Part shown: piece after piece, positions 45,135 to 53,840 of the stretch
How the letters are laid out: each line of letters starts with the position of its first letter
Position numbering within the stretch: the stretch's first letter is position 1
Source: Myxococcales bacterium
GTDB taxonomy: Bacteria > Myxococcota_A > UBA9160 > UBA4427
Direction: 5' to 3'
Assembly: GCA_012960035.1 (NCBI GenBank)
Contig: DUBZ01000061.1
Span: forward strand, 124,001 to 188,000
DNA length: 64,000 nucleotides
The notes under the pieces: model-generated
The model's database searches: none
What the model was told of the DNA's origin: nothing
What the model saw: only the letters and a program-made list of their open reading frames with translations
Made by a program: the position numbers and the translations under genes

Positions 45135-46700
45135 TCACGTGAGTCGCGTGGGAATCTGCTCGTCGAGCAGCGGCCAAACATGCGTGAGCCAGCGGCATAG
45201 TCGTGACCGGGTTTCTCGAGGATCGATGAGATCGTGGACCGAGAAGGACTCCGCACGGGGAAATGGACTGCGCCGCGCGGCGAACGATTCTTCGAGTTCT
45301 TGGCGTTTCGCATCAGGGTCGGCGGCTTCCTCGATTTCTCGTCGAAACGCAACCGCCACGCCACCCTCGATCGGGAGCGCCCCGGACTCCGCAGAGGGCC
45401 ATGCCAGCACATGGCCCTTCGGTCCGAAATGAGCGGCTGCGGCGACGCCATACGCCTTGCGAATCATCACCGTGCACCAGGGGACGCGGCTCGTGACCAC
45501 CGCCGCGATCGCTTCGACGCCATAACGAATTGTTCCCGCTTGCTCTGATTGGGAACCAATCATGAAGCCGGGTTCATCGACGAGGCTGACGATCGGGAGA
45601 TGGAAGGTGTCGCAAAACTCGACGAAGCGACGAACCTTCTGTGCCCCTTCGGCGTCCATGGAGCCCGCGTAGAAATACGGGTCGTTCGCCATCAAACCGA
45701 CGGGTCGGCCTGCCAGGCGAGCGAGACCGGTGATTTGGCCGCGACCGTATCCGCGAGTCATTTCGAAGAAGCTGTCCTCGTCGAAAACCGCCTTGATGAT
45801 CTTACGCATGGCGTAGACCTTGCGGCGTTCGCGCGGAATGATTTCGAGTAGTTCGGCGGCGCGGCGCTCAGGATCATCTTTCGGGTTCTGTTCGCAGGGC
45901 GGTAGCGACAGGATATTCGTCGGGAGATAGGACAGAAAGCGCTGCATCTGGGCGATCGCATCTCGCTCGTCCTTGGCGACATTGTCGACGACGCCCGAGC
46001 GCGTATGGATCTTGGCCCCGCCCAATTCTTGTTTGGTCAGCTTTTCGCCGAGCGCGCGTTCAACGAGTGCCGGCCCCCCGATCAAGATCTGTGCGGTCTC
46101 GCGGGTCATCACCGAAAAATGTGAGGCCGCGAGACGAGCCGCCGGAAAGCCGGCGACCGCGCCAACGGCGGCGGATGCGACGGGAACGATTTTCATGACC
46201 TGGGCGATGGAAAGGAAGCGCGAGGCTGCAAAGACCGGGTCTCCGACCATTCGCGGCCGGCCGGTCTTTCCGCCGGATCCCGCCACGCTTCCGCCGCCGC
46301 CTTCGAGCAATCGCACCAGAGGCACGCGCATGTCGATGGCGAGCGTCTCCGCGTAGACACTTCGGCGCAGGCCGGCCGGGGAGGGCGAGCCGCCGCGCTG
46401 GGTGAAGTCCTCACCGCCCACAACGACCGGTCGTCCGCCAATGGTGGCCAGTCCGAGCAGGTAATTCGCGGGATAGAAAGCGGTGACACGCCCTTCGTCA
46501 TCGCGCTCCGCCTCTCCGGCAATCGGACCCTGTTCCTCCAGACTCTTCTCGTCAACGAGTGCATCGAGGCGTTCACGAATCGTGAGGCGACCGCGTGCGT
46601 GCTGCCTTTCGACGGCTTCGGAACCACCCATCTCTAGTGCCGCGGCGCGGCGCACTTCAATCTCGTCCACTTCGGATTGCCAGCTCATGTAGACTCTCAT
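45135..46700 (-). CDS. Acyl-CoA carboxylase carboxyltransferase (beta) subunit
   Basis: Cytosolic biotin-dependent carboxyltransferase of 521 residues. It is the size of propionyl/methylcrotonyl/geranyl-CoA beta subunits. N-terminal half: GRPVVVGGEDFTQRGGS, GGGGSVAGSGG and the 'SHFSVMTRETAQILIGGPAL' region. C-terminal half: ITGLARLAGRPVGLMANDP, VRRFVEFCDTFHLPIVSLVD, EPGFMIGSQSEQAG and PWCTVMIRKAYGVAAAAHFG. Which acyl-CoA is used cannot be told, as the alpha (biotin) subunit is not here. Two ATGs, at 46700 and 46688, are both preceded by purine-rich sites. Confidence 0.9.
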   Translation of the reverse strand: MRVYMSWQSEVDEIEVRRAAALEMGGSEAVERQHARGRLTIRERLDALVDEKSLEEQGPIAGEAERDDEGRVTAFYPANYLLGLATIGGRPVVVGGEDFTQRGGSPSPAGLRRSVYAETLAIDMRVPLVRLLEGGGGSVAGSGGKTGRPRMVGDPVFAASRFLSIAQVMKIVPVASAAVGAVAGFPAARLAASHFSVMTRETAQILIGGPALVERALGEKLTKQELGGAKIHTRSGVVDNVAKDERDAIAQMQRFLSYLPTNILSLPPCEQNPKDDPERRAAELLEIIPRERRKVYAMRKIIKAVFDEDSFFEMTRGYGRGQITGLARLAGRPVGLMANDPYFYAGSMDAEGAQKVRRFVEFCDTFHLPIVSLVDEPGFMIGSQSEQAGTIRYGVEAIAAVVTSRVPWCTVMIRKAYGVAAAAHFGPKGHVLAWPSAESGALPIEGGVAVAFRREIEEAADPDAKRQELEESFAARRSPFPRAESFSVHDLIDPRETRSRLCRWLTHVWPLLDEQIPTRLT

Positions 46701-46822
46701 TCTCCGATTGCGTTAGGCGTAGACACTCGTGGGTCGGTTCGCGTGGCGCTGTGGGGGTGGTGTCGTGGGGTTCGCTGTCGGTCCGTCCATGATCGACTCA
46801 GTCGGATGATGTACCGAGCCCT

Positions 46823-47311
46823 TCAGAAGAGGACCCGCTCGGCCTTCAAGGAAATTAGATCGATGACACCCACGGCGTTTCGACCTTTCAAGAAGCCGGC
46901 ACATTCACCGGGATTGAAGATCAGAGTATTGCCGATTTGTTCGTGGCGGTGACGATGTGTATGGCCATGGAGTATGAGATCGACGGGATCCGGCGAGACG
47001 TCCAGCGTGTCTTCGGGGTCGTGCAGGACGAGGATTCGGCGACCTGCCCAATCGAGGGTGCGCGGTGGCAGGCCAAAATTGAGGCCGAGTCGTGTTGCAT
47101 CCGCAGCGAGCCGCGCATGATCGGGGATGTCATTGTTCCCGAAAACCCCGTAGACGGGCGCGTCGAGCTGGGCCAGGGCCTCGAGGACGGCGGGCTGGGT
47201 GAGATCTCCTGTGTGGATGACGCGATCCACGCGGATCTGATTGAACAGATTCACGATCCGTTCCACATTGGGCATTCGGTCATGTGTGTCGCTCACGACG
47301 CCAATCCGCAT
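46823..47311 (-). CDS. Metallophosphoesterase, YfcE/MJ0936-type phosphodiesterase
   Basis: Cytosolic calcineurin-like phosphodiesterase of 162 residues. It shows the di-metal motifs: DTHDR (8-12), HTGDLTQPAV, GNNDIPDH, then HDPEDTL and HGHTHRHRHEQI. The length and motif order are those of YfcE, which hydrolyses model phosphodiesters in vitro with no agreed physiological substrate. The start ATG at 47311 opens MRIGVVSDTH. Divergent from the crotonase gene (82 bases). Confidence 0.88.
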   Translation of the reverse strand: MRIGVVSDTHDRMPNVERIVNLFNQIRVDRVIHTGDLTQPAVLEALAQLDAPVYGVFGNNDIPDHARLAADATRLGLNFGLPPRTLDWAGRRILVLHDPEDTLDVSPDPVDLILHGHTHRHRHEQIGNTLIFNPGECAGFLKGRNAVGVIDLISLKAERVLF

Positions 47312-47392
47312 CGCGCCATGCTATCACGTCGGTGCCCTCGCATGTCTACGCTTGCGGCGGGCGATCATCAACTGGAATTGGGAGAGACGCTG

Positions 47393-48301
47393 ATGGCCGA
47401 TGGAGTGGAAGTGGCGGGCTCTGGAGACGGATCACTGGAAACGATGTTGGTCGACAAGTCCGATGGCGTCATGACGATTACGCTGAATCGTCCGGAGCGA
47501 CTCAATGCGTTCACGATGCAGATGGCGACAGACTGGTTCGAGGTCCTCGATGATGCCGACGGCGATGATGATGTTCGAGCCGTGATCGTGACCGGCGCGG
47601 GACGCGGGTTTTGTGCGGGTGCCGATTTGAGCTCCGGCGGTGCGGTCTTTGATCCGGTCTTCGTCACCAAGGCATCGGGTGCCGATCCTGAGAAGGAACA
47701 TCGCGACGAGGGTGGGCTTCTGACGTTGCGGCTTTACCGCTGCCGCAAGCCCCTGATCGCCGCCGTGAACGGGCCAGCGGTCGGCGTCGGCGTCACATCG
47801 ATTCTCCCGATGGATATTCGCCTGGCCAGCACCAAGGCTCGATTCGGCTTCGTGTTTGCGCGACGCGGTGTCGTGCCGGAAGCCTGCAGCAGTTGGTTCC
47901 TGCCTCGCGTGGTCGGAATCAATCGCGCGATGGAGTGGGTGGCGACAGGACGCGTGTTCGATGCCGACGAAGCGCTTCGCGGCGGATTGGTTTCGGAGTT
48001 GTTGGCCCCGGACGAACTTCTGCCCCGGGCGCGGGAGCTGGCTCTCGAAATCGCACAGAACACAAGTGCGGTTTCGGTGGCGCTCGCCAGGCAGATGATG
48101 TGGCAGATGCTAGGCGCCTCCCATCCGATCGAGGCGCATCGCCTCGATTCCAAGGCGATGAACTACATGGGTGCGCGCGAGGATAGTCGGGAGGGCGTGA
48201 CCAGCTTTCTCGAGAAACGCGGGCCGGACTTCAAAATGCGCATCAGTCAGGATTTTCCGGAAGACGTGGGTCTGCGAGCAGAGCCTCCCTATGAACCCTG
48301 A
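47393..48301 (+). CDS. Enoyl-CoA hydratase/isomerase (crotonase) family protein
   Basis: Cytosolic crotonase-fold enzyme of about 302 residues. It has ITLNRPERLNAFTMQM, the oxyanion-hole region AVIVTGAGRGFCAGADLSSG, then GVGVTSILPMDIRLASTKAR and FGFVFARRGVVPEACSSWFL. Catalytic Glu candidates lie in the MEWVATG/VPEACSS region, consistent with a hydratase or isomerase. The ATG at 47393 after GGGAGAG is chosen; the longer open frame upstream is non-coding. It probably acts in fatty-acid or isoprenoid-acyl degradation together with the carboxyltransferase next door. Confidence 0.9.
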   Translation: MADGVEVAGSGDGSLETMLVDKSDGVMTITLNRPERLNAFTMQMATDWFEVLDDADGDDDVRAVIVTGAGRGFCAGADLSSGGAVFDPVFVTKASGADPEKEHRDEGGLLTLRLYRCRKPLIAAVNGPAVGVGVTSILPMDIRLASTKARFGFVFARRGVVPEACSSWFLPRVVGINRAMEWVATGRVFDADEALRGGLVSELLAPDELLPRARELALEIAQNTSAVSVALARQMMWQMLGASHPIEAHRLDSKAMNYMGAREDSREGVTSFLEKRGPDFKMRISQDFPEDVGLRAEPPYEP

Positions 48302-48594
48302 AAAGGGCTCGGGCCTTTCTGGTCGGCATGTTGTCGCTTGCGGATGCGCTGTTGGGTCGATCCATCGCAGCGCTCGTCGTTGAACTTCGCCTGGGCGATG
48401 AAATTGCGAGGGCATTGACCCACCACAAGGGCGAGCTGGGCGATTTGTTGACCCTCGCCGAGGCAGTCGAGCTGAGTCAACTGGAAAAGTTCGAAGACGA
48501 ATTGGCGCACTGGGATCTGGGTCTCGCTGGACTGCAACAGCTCGAGCACGACGCGTATGCCTGGGTTCACGGTTTGATGGCGCCTGCGCCATAA
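48302..48594 (+). pseudogene. C-terminal tail of an EAL-HDOD (YuxH-type) signalling protein
   Basis: Begins immediately at the crotonase stop and reads ARAFLVGMLSLADALLGRSI, then a helical stretch (LTLAEAVELSQLEKFEDELA) and the end near 48594. The 'AFLVGxLSLxDALLGR' start is the linker into the last helices of EAL-HDOD proteins. The EAL and HDOD cores are missing. An ATG at 48328 could be used, but the piece is too short to work in c-di-GMP signalling. It could be expressed as a small helical protein. Confidence 0.5.
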
Positions 48595-48632
48595 GACGGT
48601 GCGCGGTTATGGGTCTCGGGTATTCTTGAAGC

Positions 48633-49289
48633 GTGCTGACCGTGTTCTTTCTACTCGTCCTCCTCTCAGTCGTGTTGTACCGACGCTTCGCCTCCAATTA
48701 CGGCCCGGCGCCGATTGGACTCGGCGTGCTTCATCGAGGTGAGGCGGTTTTTGTCGAGTCGGCGGCCGAGGTCCTTTTTCCCGGTGGTGCAGGATTGCCC
48801 GTGGCGGGCATCGATGCACGCCTACCCCACTACGTGGATCGCCACATCTCGGCACTCCCCCGCAGCAAGCGTTGGCAGATCCGCGCTCTTTTCGCGCTCT
48901 TCGAACATCTTCCGCTCTTCTTTCCTGGCAATGATCCAGGGGGCCGGGGTCGATTCTCGAGTTTGCCTCCGGCTTCCCGAGCCTCGGTCCTTGATCGCCT
49001 GGAGAGTCATTCGAACGCGCTCGTTCGAATGGTTTTCATGGCACTGCGCGCCGTTCTTGTTCTGGGTTATCTCGGGCACCCCGCCAATCTTCGGGATCTT
49101 GGAGTGGCGCCTTTTGCGATTTCCGCCGCTGTGAGCGATGCCGAGCTTCTGTATCCAAGGATCGGTGGCCTTGTTAGTTCGATCGAATTGCAGCTGTCGG
49201 ACCGAACCGATCCGAGCGGTCTGGAACCACTCGACCCACATGGGCCACGCCATCGGGCGTATGCACGTTCGAGTCGAGACTCACGATGA
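48633..49289 (+). CDS. Small partner protein of the GMC oxidoreductase, function unknown
   Basis: About 218 residues from a GTG at 48633. It starts with one membrane helix (LTVFFLLVLLSVVLYRRFAS). The rest is mostly helical with LPRSKRWQIRALFALFEHLP and SHSNALVRMVFMALRAVLVL, an arrangement like the small subunit (gluconate-2-dehydrogenase subunit-3-type) found with GMC oxidoreductases. Its stop overlaps the ATG of the oxidoreductase (ATGA), so the two are coupled and likely form a complex. No Cys or heme motif is seen. Confidence 0.6.
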   Translation: MLTVFFLLVLLSVVLYRRFASNYGPAPIGLGVLHRGEAVFVESAAEVLFPGGAGLPVAGIDARLPHYVDRHISALPRSKRWQIRALFALFEHLPLFFPGNDPGGRGRFSSLPPASRASVLDRLESHSNALVRMVFMALRAVLVLGYLGHPANLRDLGVAPFAISAAVSDAELLYPRIGGLVSSIELQLSDRTDPSGLEPLDPHGPRHRAYARSSRDSR

Positions 49290-50947
49290 CAAGGGACACC
49301 CATGATGGACAGGCAGTGCACGGGCAGGTGCAAAATGAGGTGCAGGAAAAGATTGGAGCAAGCTTGAGCACCCTGGGGAGCGAGACGCCGTCGGGCGATT
49401 GGTTGGTTGCGGCGCGAGAACGCGTCCGCGTCTTTGCGCAATACGATCGAGCATTCGAAGAACAGGCGGATGTCGTTGTCGTGGGCTCTGGGCCCTGCGG
49501 CGCGGTCGCCGCCTATGAGCTGGCAGCAGCAGGTCATGACGTCATCCTGCTCGAAGAGGGGCCTCCCTTCACGGTTCGGGATTTCGAACTCGACGGAAAT
49601 CTGTCTATGACGCGAACCATGCGTGAAGGCGGGCTGCGTATGACGAGCGGCACTGTCATGCCGACCATGCAAGCGATTGCGCTCGGCGGTGGCTCGCTGG
49701 TGAACTCAGCGATCTGCGTGCGTCCGCCCGACTCCGTATTTGATCAATGGGCAACGGAGTACGAACTAGAGCGAACGGATCGGGCGCATCTGGATCCGCA
49801 TTTCGATGCGATTTCGGAGTTCCTGGGAATCGCGCCGACGCCCGAATCTGTTCAGGGGCGACGGAATCTTCTCTTTCGCGACGCCTGTGACGCCATGGGG
49901 ATCACTTCGGAACCCATTTCACGGAATGTGAAGGGCTGTCGCGGAAGCGGTGAATGCTTCACCGGTTGCCGAAGTCGTGCGAAGCAGAGCATGGACGTCA
50001 GCTATGTGCCCGCCGCGCTTCGCGCAGGAGCTCGCGTACTGACGAGCGTGCAGGTTCAGCAGATCCAACATAGTGGCCGCCACGTTACCGGCGTGTCGGG
50101 TCAGGTGGTTGCACCGTTTTCAGGCGGCAGCAGTCGAGGTCGCAGTCATCATTTCAAGATCACGGCCAAGGCGGTCGTCTTGGCGGCCGGCTGCACGGCG
50201 ACCCCGATCCTGCTGAAACACAGCGACGATCTCGCCAATGCATCGGGTCAGGTCGGCGAGAATCTACGCTTCCATCCGGGTGCGGCGATCGCCGGTGTGT
50301 TTCCGGAAGCCGTCGATCCACAATTTGGCGCGACCCAGGGTTATCAAAGCCTCGCCTATCTTGAAGAGGGCTTTAAGCTCGAAACGCTGTGGGCGCCCCC
50401 CCCGCTTCTGTCGATGCGTTTTCCCGGATACGGGGCCGACCTGCAAGCGCTCTTTACGGAGATCCCACGGATGGCGGTCTGGGACGCGATCGTTTCGGCG
50501 AATCGATCAACGGGCACGGTGAAGGCGCGTTGGCGAAGTCTGGAACCTTCGCTTCGCTGGAATATTCATCCCGAAGATGTGGCGATCATGCGGCGCTCGC
50601 TCCACGTAATCGCGCAGCTCTTCTTTGCTGCCGGCGCGAAAAAGATCCTGCCCGGCGTTCAGGGCATCGCAGATGTGATGACGAATGTCGAAGAGACCTG
50701 GGCTCTCGCTTCCGATGCAGTGAAGCCAAAAAATCTCGTCATGGGCGGCAATCATGTCTTCTGTACGACGCGGATGCATGGTGATCCACGCCGTGGGGTC
50801 GTGGATGAAGATGGGCGCTGTCACGATCTCGAGAATCTCTACATTGCCGATACTGGAATCTTTCCGCAGTGCCCCTCCGTCAATCCGATGCTGACGGGGA
50901 TGGCGCTGGCCCGGAGGCAAGCGCTGGCCTTGTCGGATCGTCTCTGA
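49286..50947 (+). CDS. GMC-family FAD oxidoreductase
   Basis: Flavoprotein of 553 residues. FAD-binding VVVVGSGPCGAVAAYELAAA at about residues 63-82, then LLEEGPPFT, ALGGGSLVNSAICVRPP and, at the C-terminal end, LYIADTGIFPQCPSVNPMLT with the His-replacing FPQCPSVNP motif of the family. A Cys-rich turn (KGCRGSGECFTGCRSRAKQS, about 214-233) is typical of the cholesterol/choline-type branch that may bind an iron-sulfur centre or zinc; it is present here in full. It likely oxidises an alcohol group of a lipid or sterol-like compound and passes electrons via its coupled small partner. Starts with ATG at 49286. Confidence 0.88.
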   Translation: MTRDTHDGQAVHGQVQNEVQEKIGASLSTLGSETPSGDWLVAARERVRVFAQYDRAFEEQADVVVVGSGPCGAVAAYELAAAGHDVILLEEGPPFTVRDFELDGNLSMTRTMREGGLRMTSGTVMPTMQAIALGGGSLVNSAICVRPPDSVFDQWATEYELERTDRAHLDPHFDAISEFLGIAPTPESVQGRRNLLFRDACDAMGITSEPISRNVKGCRGSGECFTGCRSRAKQSMDVSYVPAALRAGARVLTSVQVQQIQHSGRHVTGVSGQVVAPFSGGSSRGRSHHFKITAKAVVLAAGCTATPILLKHSDDLANASGQVGENLRFHPGAAIAGVFPEAVDPQFGATQGYQSLAYLEEGFKLETLWAPPPLLSMRFPGYGADLQALFTEIPRMAVWDAIVSANRSTGTVKARWRSLEPSLRWNIHPEDVAIMRRSLHVIAQLFFAAGAKKILPGVQGIADVMTNVEETWALASDAVKPKNLVMGGNHVFCTTRMHGDPRRGVVDEDGRCHDLENLYIADTGIFPQCPSVNPMLTGMALARRQALALSDRL

Positions 50948-51128
50948 AGATCATCGGGGGAACGGATACGGGGGCAATATCGCGGCCCAGCCCCTCGGGG
51001 TGTTCTGGGCAGCCCAGGTAGCCCGTCGTGCCATGTCGCGGACGGGTGAATGCCGTCGGCGGTCGAATTGCGCAAGCGGGAGGCAGCTTCCCCTACAGCC
51101 CCCGGCGACCCGGGCCGATGCGTGATTT

Positions 51129-51545
51129 ATGCGATCTGGCGCGGAAAAGTCCATTTTAGTCTCGAACATCGTCTTGGCGACGGGTGTCCTGCTCTTGATC
51201 GTGTGCTTCGCGGTTCCGGCGCTGGCGACGACTCCCCTGGCCGGCGAAAAAGGGAACTACCGCGGACAGTGTCGCAAACTCACCAAGCAGATCGACCACT
51301 TCGAAGCCAGCATTCTTCCGCTCGCGATTTCCCGAGGAAATCAAGCCTGGGAACATGCGACCAACGAACAGATCAACCGGCTCTGGAACCGTCGTGCGGA
51401 TTTATGCCCCGCCTACGGCGCACAGAGGACCATGCTGGCGAAGGCCGCGGACCGGGTTCGTCGTTTCAACAAGTTCATGGCCCAGGCCGGTCGCTTGGCT
51501 CTCGCGTATTTCACCGGCGGTTTGAGTGGTGGGCTCGGGCCCTGA
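51129..51545 (+). CDS. Exported hypothetical protein
   Basis: 138 residues. The signal peptide is in the first 34 residues (LVSNIVLATGVLLLIVCFAV then PALA). The mature part is a basic helical protein with two Cys (RGQCRKL, ADLCPAY) and a Gly-rich end (ALAYFTGGLSGGLGP). I do not recognise it. No strong ribosome site: the upstream 180 bases (50948-51128) hold GC-rich hairpin-forming sequence but nothing I can name. It is followed by a peptidase gene on the same strand. Confidence 0.6.
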   Translation: MRSGAEKSILVSNIVLATGVLLLIVCFAVPALATTPLAGEKGNYRGQCRKLTKQIDHFEASILPLAISRGNQAWEHATNEQINRLWNRRADLCPAYGAQRTMLAKAADRVRRFNKFMAQAGRLALAYFTGGLSGGLGP

Positions 51546-51628
51546 GCTCCTCCGAGTGGCGTCACTTTCACTTGCCAACCCGAAGCATTCTTCGTCTCAG
51601 CGTCGCCGTATCATGTTATTCTGACCGG

Positions 51629-52549
51629 ATGGTCTACTGGCGCGGTCTGTCGACGAAGAGAGTGGCAACGAGTCGGGGTGCTCTGGGATCCCTTCCGGAT
51701 CGGGTGCCCTCTCATTCATTGAGAATCTTTCGATCGTGCCTTCCAATCTTCATGGTCGCGCTTCTCGTGTTTCTCGCGTTTTCCGGACTTTCGCAAGCGA
51801 TCGGAAACGATGGTGCGGACGGGAAATTCGAACGTCGCGATTCATTCCATTTCGTGATTTTTCAGGACGTCGACCTCGACGAGGCCAGCGGGCTCCGTGG
51901 CTCCCGACATTTTGAACAGCAACTTCTCGCGACTCTCGAAGGCGCCTTCGACCTTCTCGACTCGCTGCTCCGGATTCGTCCCGACCGAAAGATCGAAGTT
52001 TTTGTCTGGGACCCTGAGATATTCGATACCCGATTCGAAGGGTTGTTCCGGTTTCCCGCGGCAGGGTTCTATGGCGGCGCGATCCATATTCGTGGAGATG
52101 TAAAACTGACGGAGCGACTCGTGCGGGTGCTGCATCACGAATTGGTTCATGCGGCTTTCGATGCAGCTGCTCCGCGCATGATTCTTCCGGCGTGGATGAA
52201 TGAGGGAGTGGCCGAGTGGTTCGAAGCGCGCGCAGTTGGGCATCGTCGTCTCTCCGCGGGGCAACGCGAAGCGCTCCTGCGGGCCATGAAACACGGTGCG
52301 CTCTTTTCTCTCGCCGATCTCTCGATGGCGAGCTTTGGTGGGCTTTCGCCGGACGCCGCCGGGCTTGCCTACCTGCAGTCCCATGCCTTCATCGATTATC
52401 TCGTCGAGACCCATGGCGAGCGGGACCTGGTTCAGTTCAGCAGCGATGTGATTCGCAAGGGAAGTCTCGAACGCGCCGCGCGTCGCGCCTATCGAATGGA
52501 TCTCGATGCCCTCGAAGTGAATTTTATACGATCGCTCGGTCTGCTCTGA
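51629..52549 (+). CDS. Exported gluzincin peptidase (peptidase-MA-like)
   Basis: About 306 residues. A signal-type helix (IFMVALLVFLAFSGLSQA, about 40-57) is followed by a short beta region and the zinc motif HHELVHAAF (HELVH at 170-174) and WMNEGVAEWFE with the third ligand Glu (192). This is the gluzincin arrangement of the MA clan. The C-terminal part is helical. The frame is open far upstream, but only the part from 51629 has family character. It is a periplasmic or surface metalloprotease or a protease-like fold; substrate unknown. Neighbours are an exported protein and an outer-membrane barrel. Confidence 0.8.
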   Translation: MVYWRGLSTKRVATSRGALGSLPDRVPSHSLRIFRSCLPIFMVALLVFLAFSGLSQAIGNDGADGKFERRDSFHFVIFQDVDLDEASGLRGSRHFEQQLLATLEGAFDLLDSLLRIRPDRKIEVFVWDPEIFDTRFEGLFRFPAAGFYGGAIHIRGDVKLTERLVRVLHHELVHAAFDAAAPRMILPAWMNEGVAEWFEARAVGHRRLSAGQREALLRAMKHGALFSLADLSMASFGGLSPDAAGLAYLQSHAFIDYLVETHGERDLVQFSSDVIRKGSLERAARRAYRMDLDALEVNFIRSLGLL

Positions 52550-52739
52550 TGCGTTGGTGAGTTGTTCCGTTGATCCGAATCGCGCACTTCCCTAGTTTCG
52601 CGCAGTGCGATCGCGACGACACTGTCCGCTCCGACCTCCAATTCGGCTGAATCCGCCGAATGAGATGAACGCAGCGATGGGATCGAGAACATTGAGACGA
52701 CTCAGATCCTCGTCGTGGCGCTTCGGCGTTTCGCTTGTA

Positions 52740-53840
52740 ATGCGCACGCCGCTCATCGGGGTCCTCGCTGGCATCGTCACGACCGTCACAATCGTCGTCA
52801 TCGGATTCGCGCCCGCCCCGGTCTACGCCAACTCCCAGGCCGAAAGTGTGGATGAATCCGAACCTACGGAATCTGATCGACAAGCCGGACAACAGTCGAT
52901 GGAGACGGCCAAACATTCTGTCCCGACCAGTCCTCCCCCACCCATCGGCGTTCGATTCGGCGAGTCGCTCGAGGGGACTCGATTTCGCGTGGCCTACTCC
53001 TATGAGCGAATTGCGCATCAGGGCCTTCGGGACTCGGACCGAAATGTTTCGGCGAGTGATGTGCTCGCTCAGGTTGGGCCACCCGATTATGAACGGACAC
53101 CGAGGTCGCTGACGACGGATGTTCATACTCTGGAACTGGCCTACGCACCTCATCCTCGAGTCACCCTCATCCTAGAGCTGCCATTTTTAAGGAAGCGACT
53201 CGATACAACGGCGGAGACCGGCGTCGAGAGTCACGCGACGACCCACGGAATAGGCGACGTGGGTTTCGCCCTGATCGTCCCTTTCATTCGGAAGAAACAC
53301 GAGCAATCGCAGATTCATCTCGGCCTCGATGTCCCGACCGGCAGTGTCAAGCGACGCTCACATGGGACTCAACGAGCCTTCGATTCCCAACTCGGGAATG
53401 GGACGGTCGATCTTGAATGGGGTCTGACCTATCGCGGCCAGTTTCGTCGCTGGTCCTGGGGCGGGCAGCTTCAGGGGCACCATCCGGTTGGGATGAACGA
53501 TCTTGATTATCGCGAGGGAAGTCGTTTCGAGGCTTCGGCTTGGGGAGGTATTGGCCTCTATCGCAGTCTTCGCGCATCGCTGCGAATGGACTTGCAAAAG
53601 CAGAACAACATCCGAATCCACGGTACGGACAATATTGACCTGCTGGATGATCCCTCGGACAATGCGAAGGCCCGAGGCGGTTTGCGCCTGTCGATCAGTC
53701 CTGGTCTAACGATGGAAGTCCCTCACACGAAGCATCAGCGGCTTGCCATCGAGTTCGGACTTCCGTTCTACCAGAAACTCGATGGACCACAGCTGAAGCG
53801 GGATTGGTCCGTGAAAGCAGGGTGGCAATGGGGATTCTGA
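52740..53840 (+). CDS. Outer-membrane beta-barrel, transporter-type
   Basis: About 366 residues. The signal peptide (MRTPLIGVLAGIVTTVTIVV, ending APVYA) is preceded by other possible ATGs at 52665 and 52677. An acidic tail follows, then alternating aromatic/hydrophobic strands (FRVAYSYERIAHQG, HTLELAYAPHPRVTLILELP, RLAIEFGLPFYQKLDG) and the terminal Trp-Gly-Phe of an outer-membrane barrel (KAGWQWGF). It resembles the 'transporter' (phenol/MetA-like) barrels often placed next to copper genes. It overlaps the SCO gene by 13 bases, suggesting co-expression. Confidence 0.72.
   Translation: MRTPLIGVLAGIVTTVTIVVIGFAPAPVYANSQAESVDESEPTESDRQAGQQSMETAKHSVPTSPPPPIGVRFGESLEGTRFRVAYSYERIAHQGLRDSDRNVSASDVLAQVGPPDYERTPRSLTTDVHTLELAYAPHPRVTLILELPFLRKRLDTTAETGVESHATTHGIGDVGFALIVPFIRKKHEQSQIHLGLDVPTGSVKRRSHGTQRAFDSQLGNGTVDLEWGLTYRGQFRRWSWGGQLQGHHPVGMNDLDYREGSRFEASAWGGIGLYRSLRASLRMDLQKQNNIRIHGTDNIDLLDDPSDNAKARGGLRLSISPGLTMEVPHTKHQRLAIEFGLPFYQKLDGPQLKRDWSVKAGWQWGF

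Noticed and set aside
46937-47392. 152-codon extension in front of the crotonase
   Set aside because: Complement of the phosphodiesterase gene; a good ribosome site is at 47393.
50948-51128. GC-rich hairpins considered as a riboswitch before the exported protein
   Set aside because: None of the cobalamin, c-di-GMP or other consensus elements I know could be matched.
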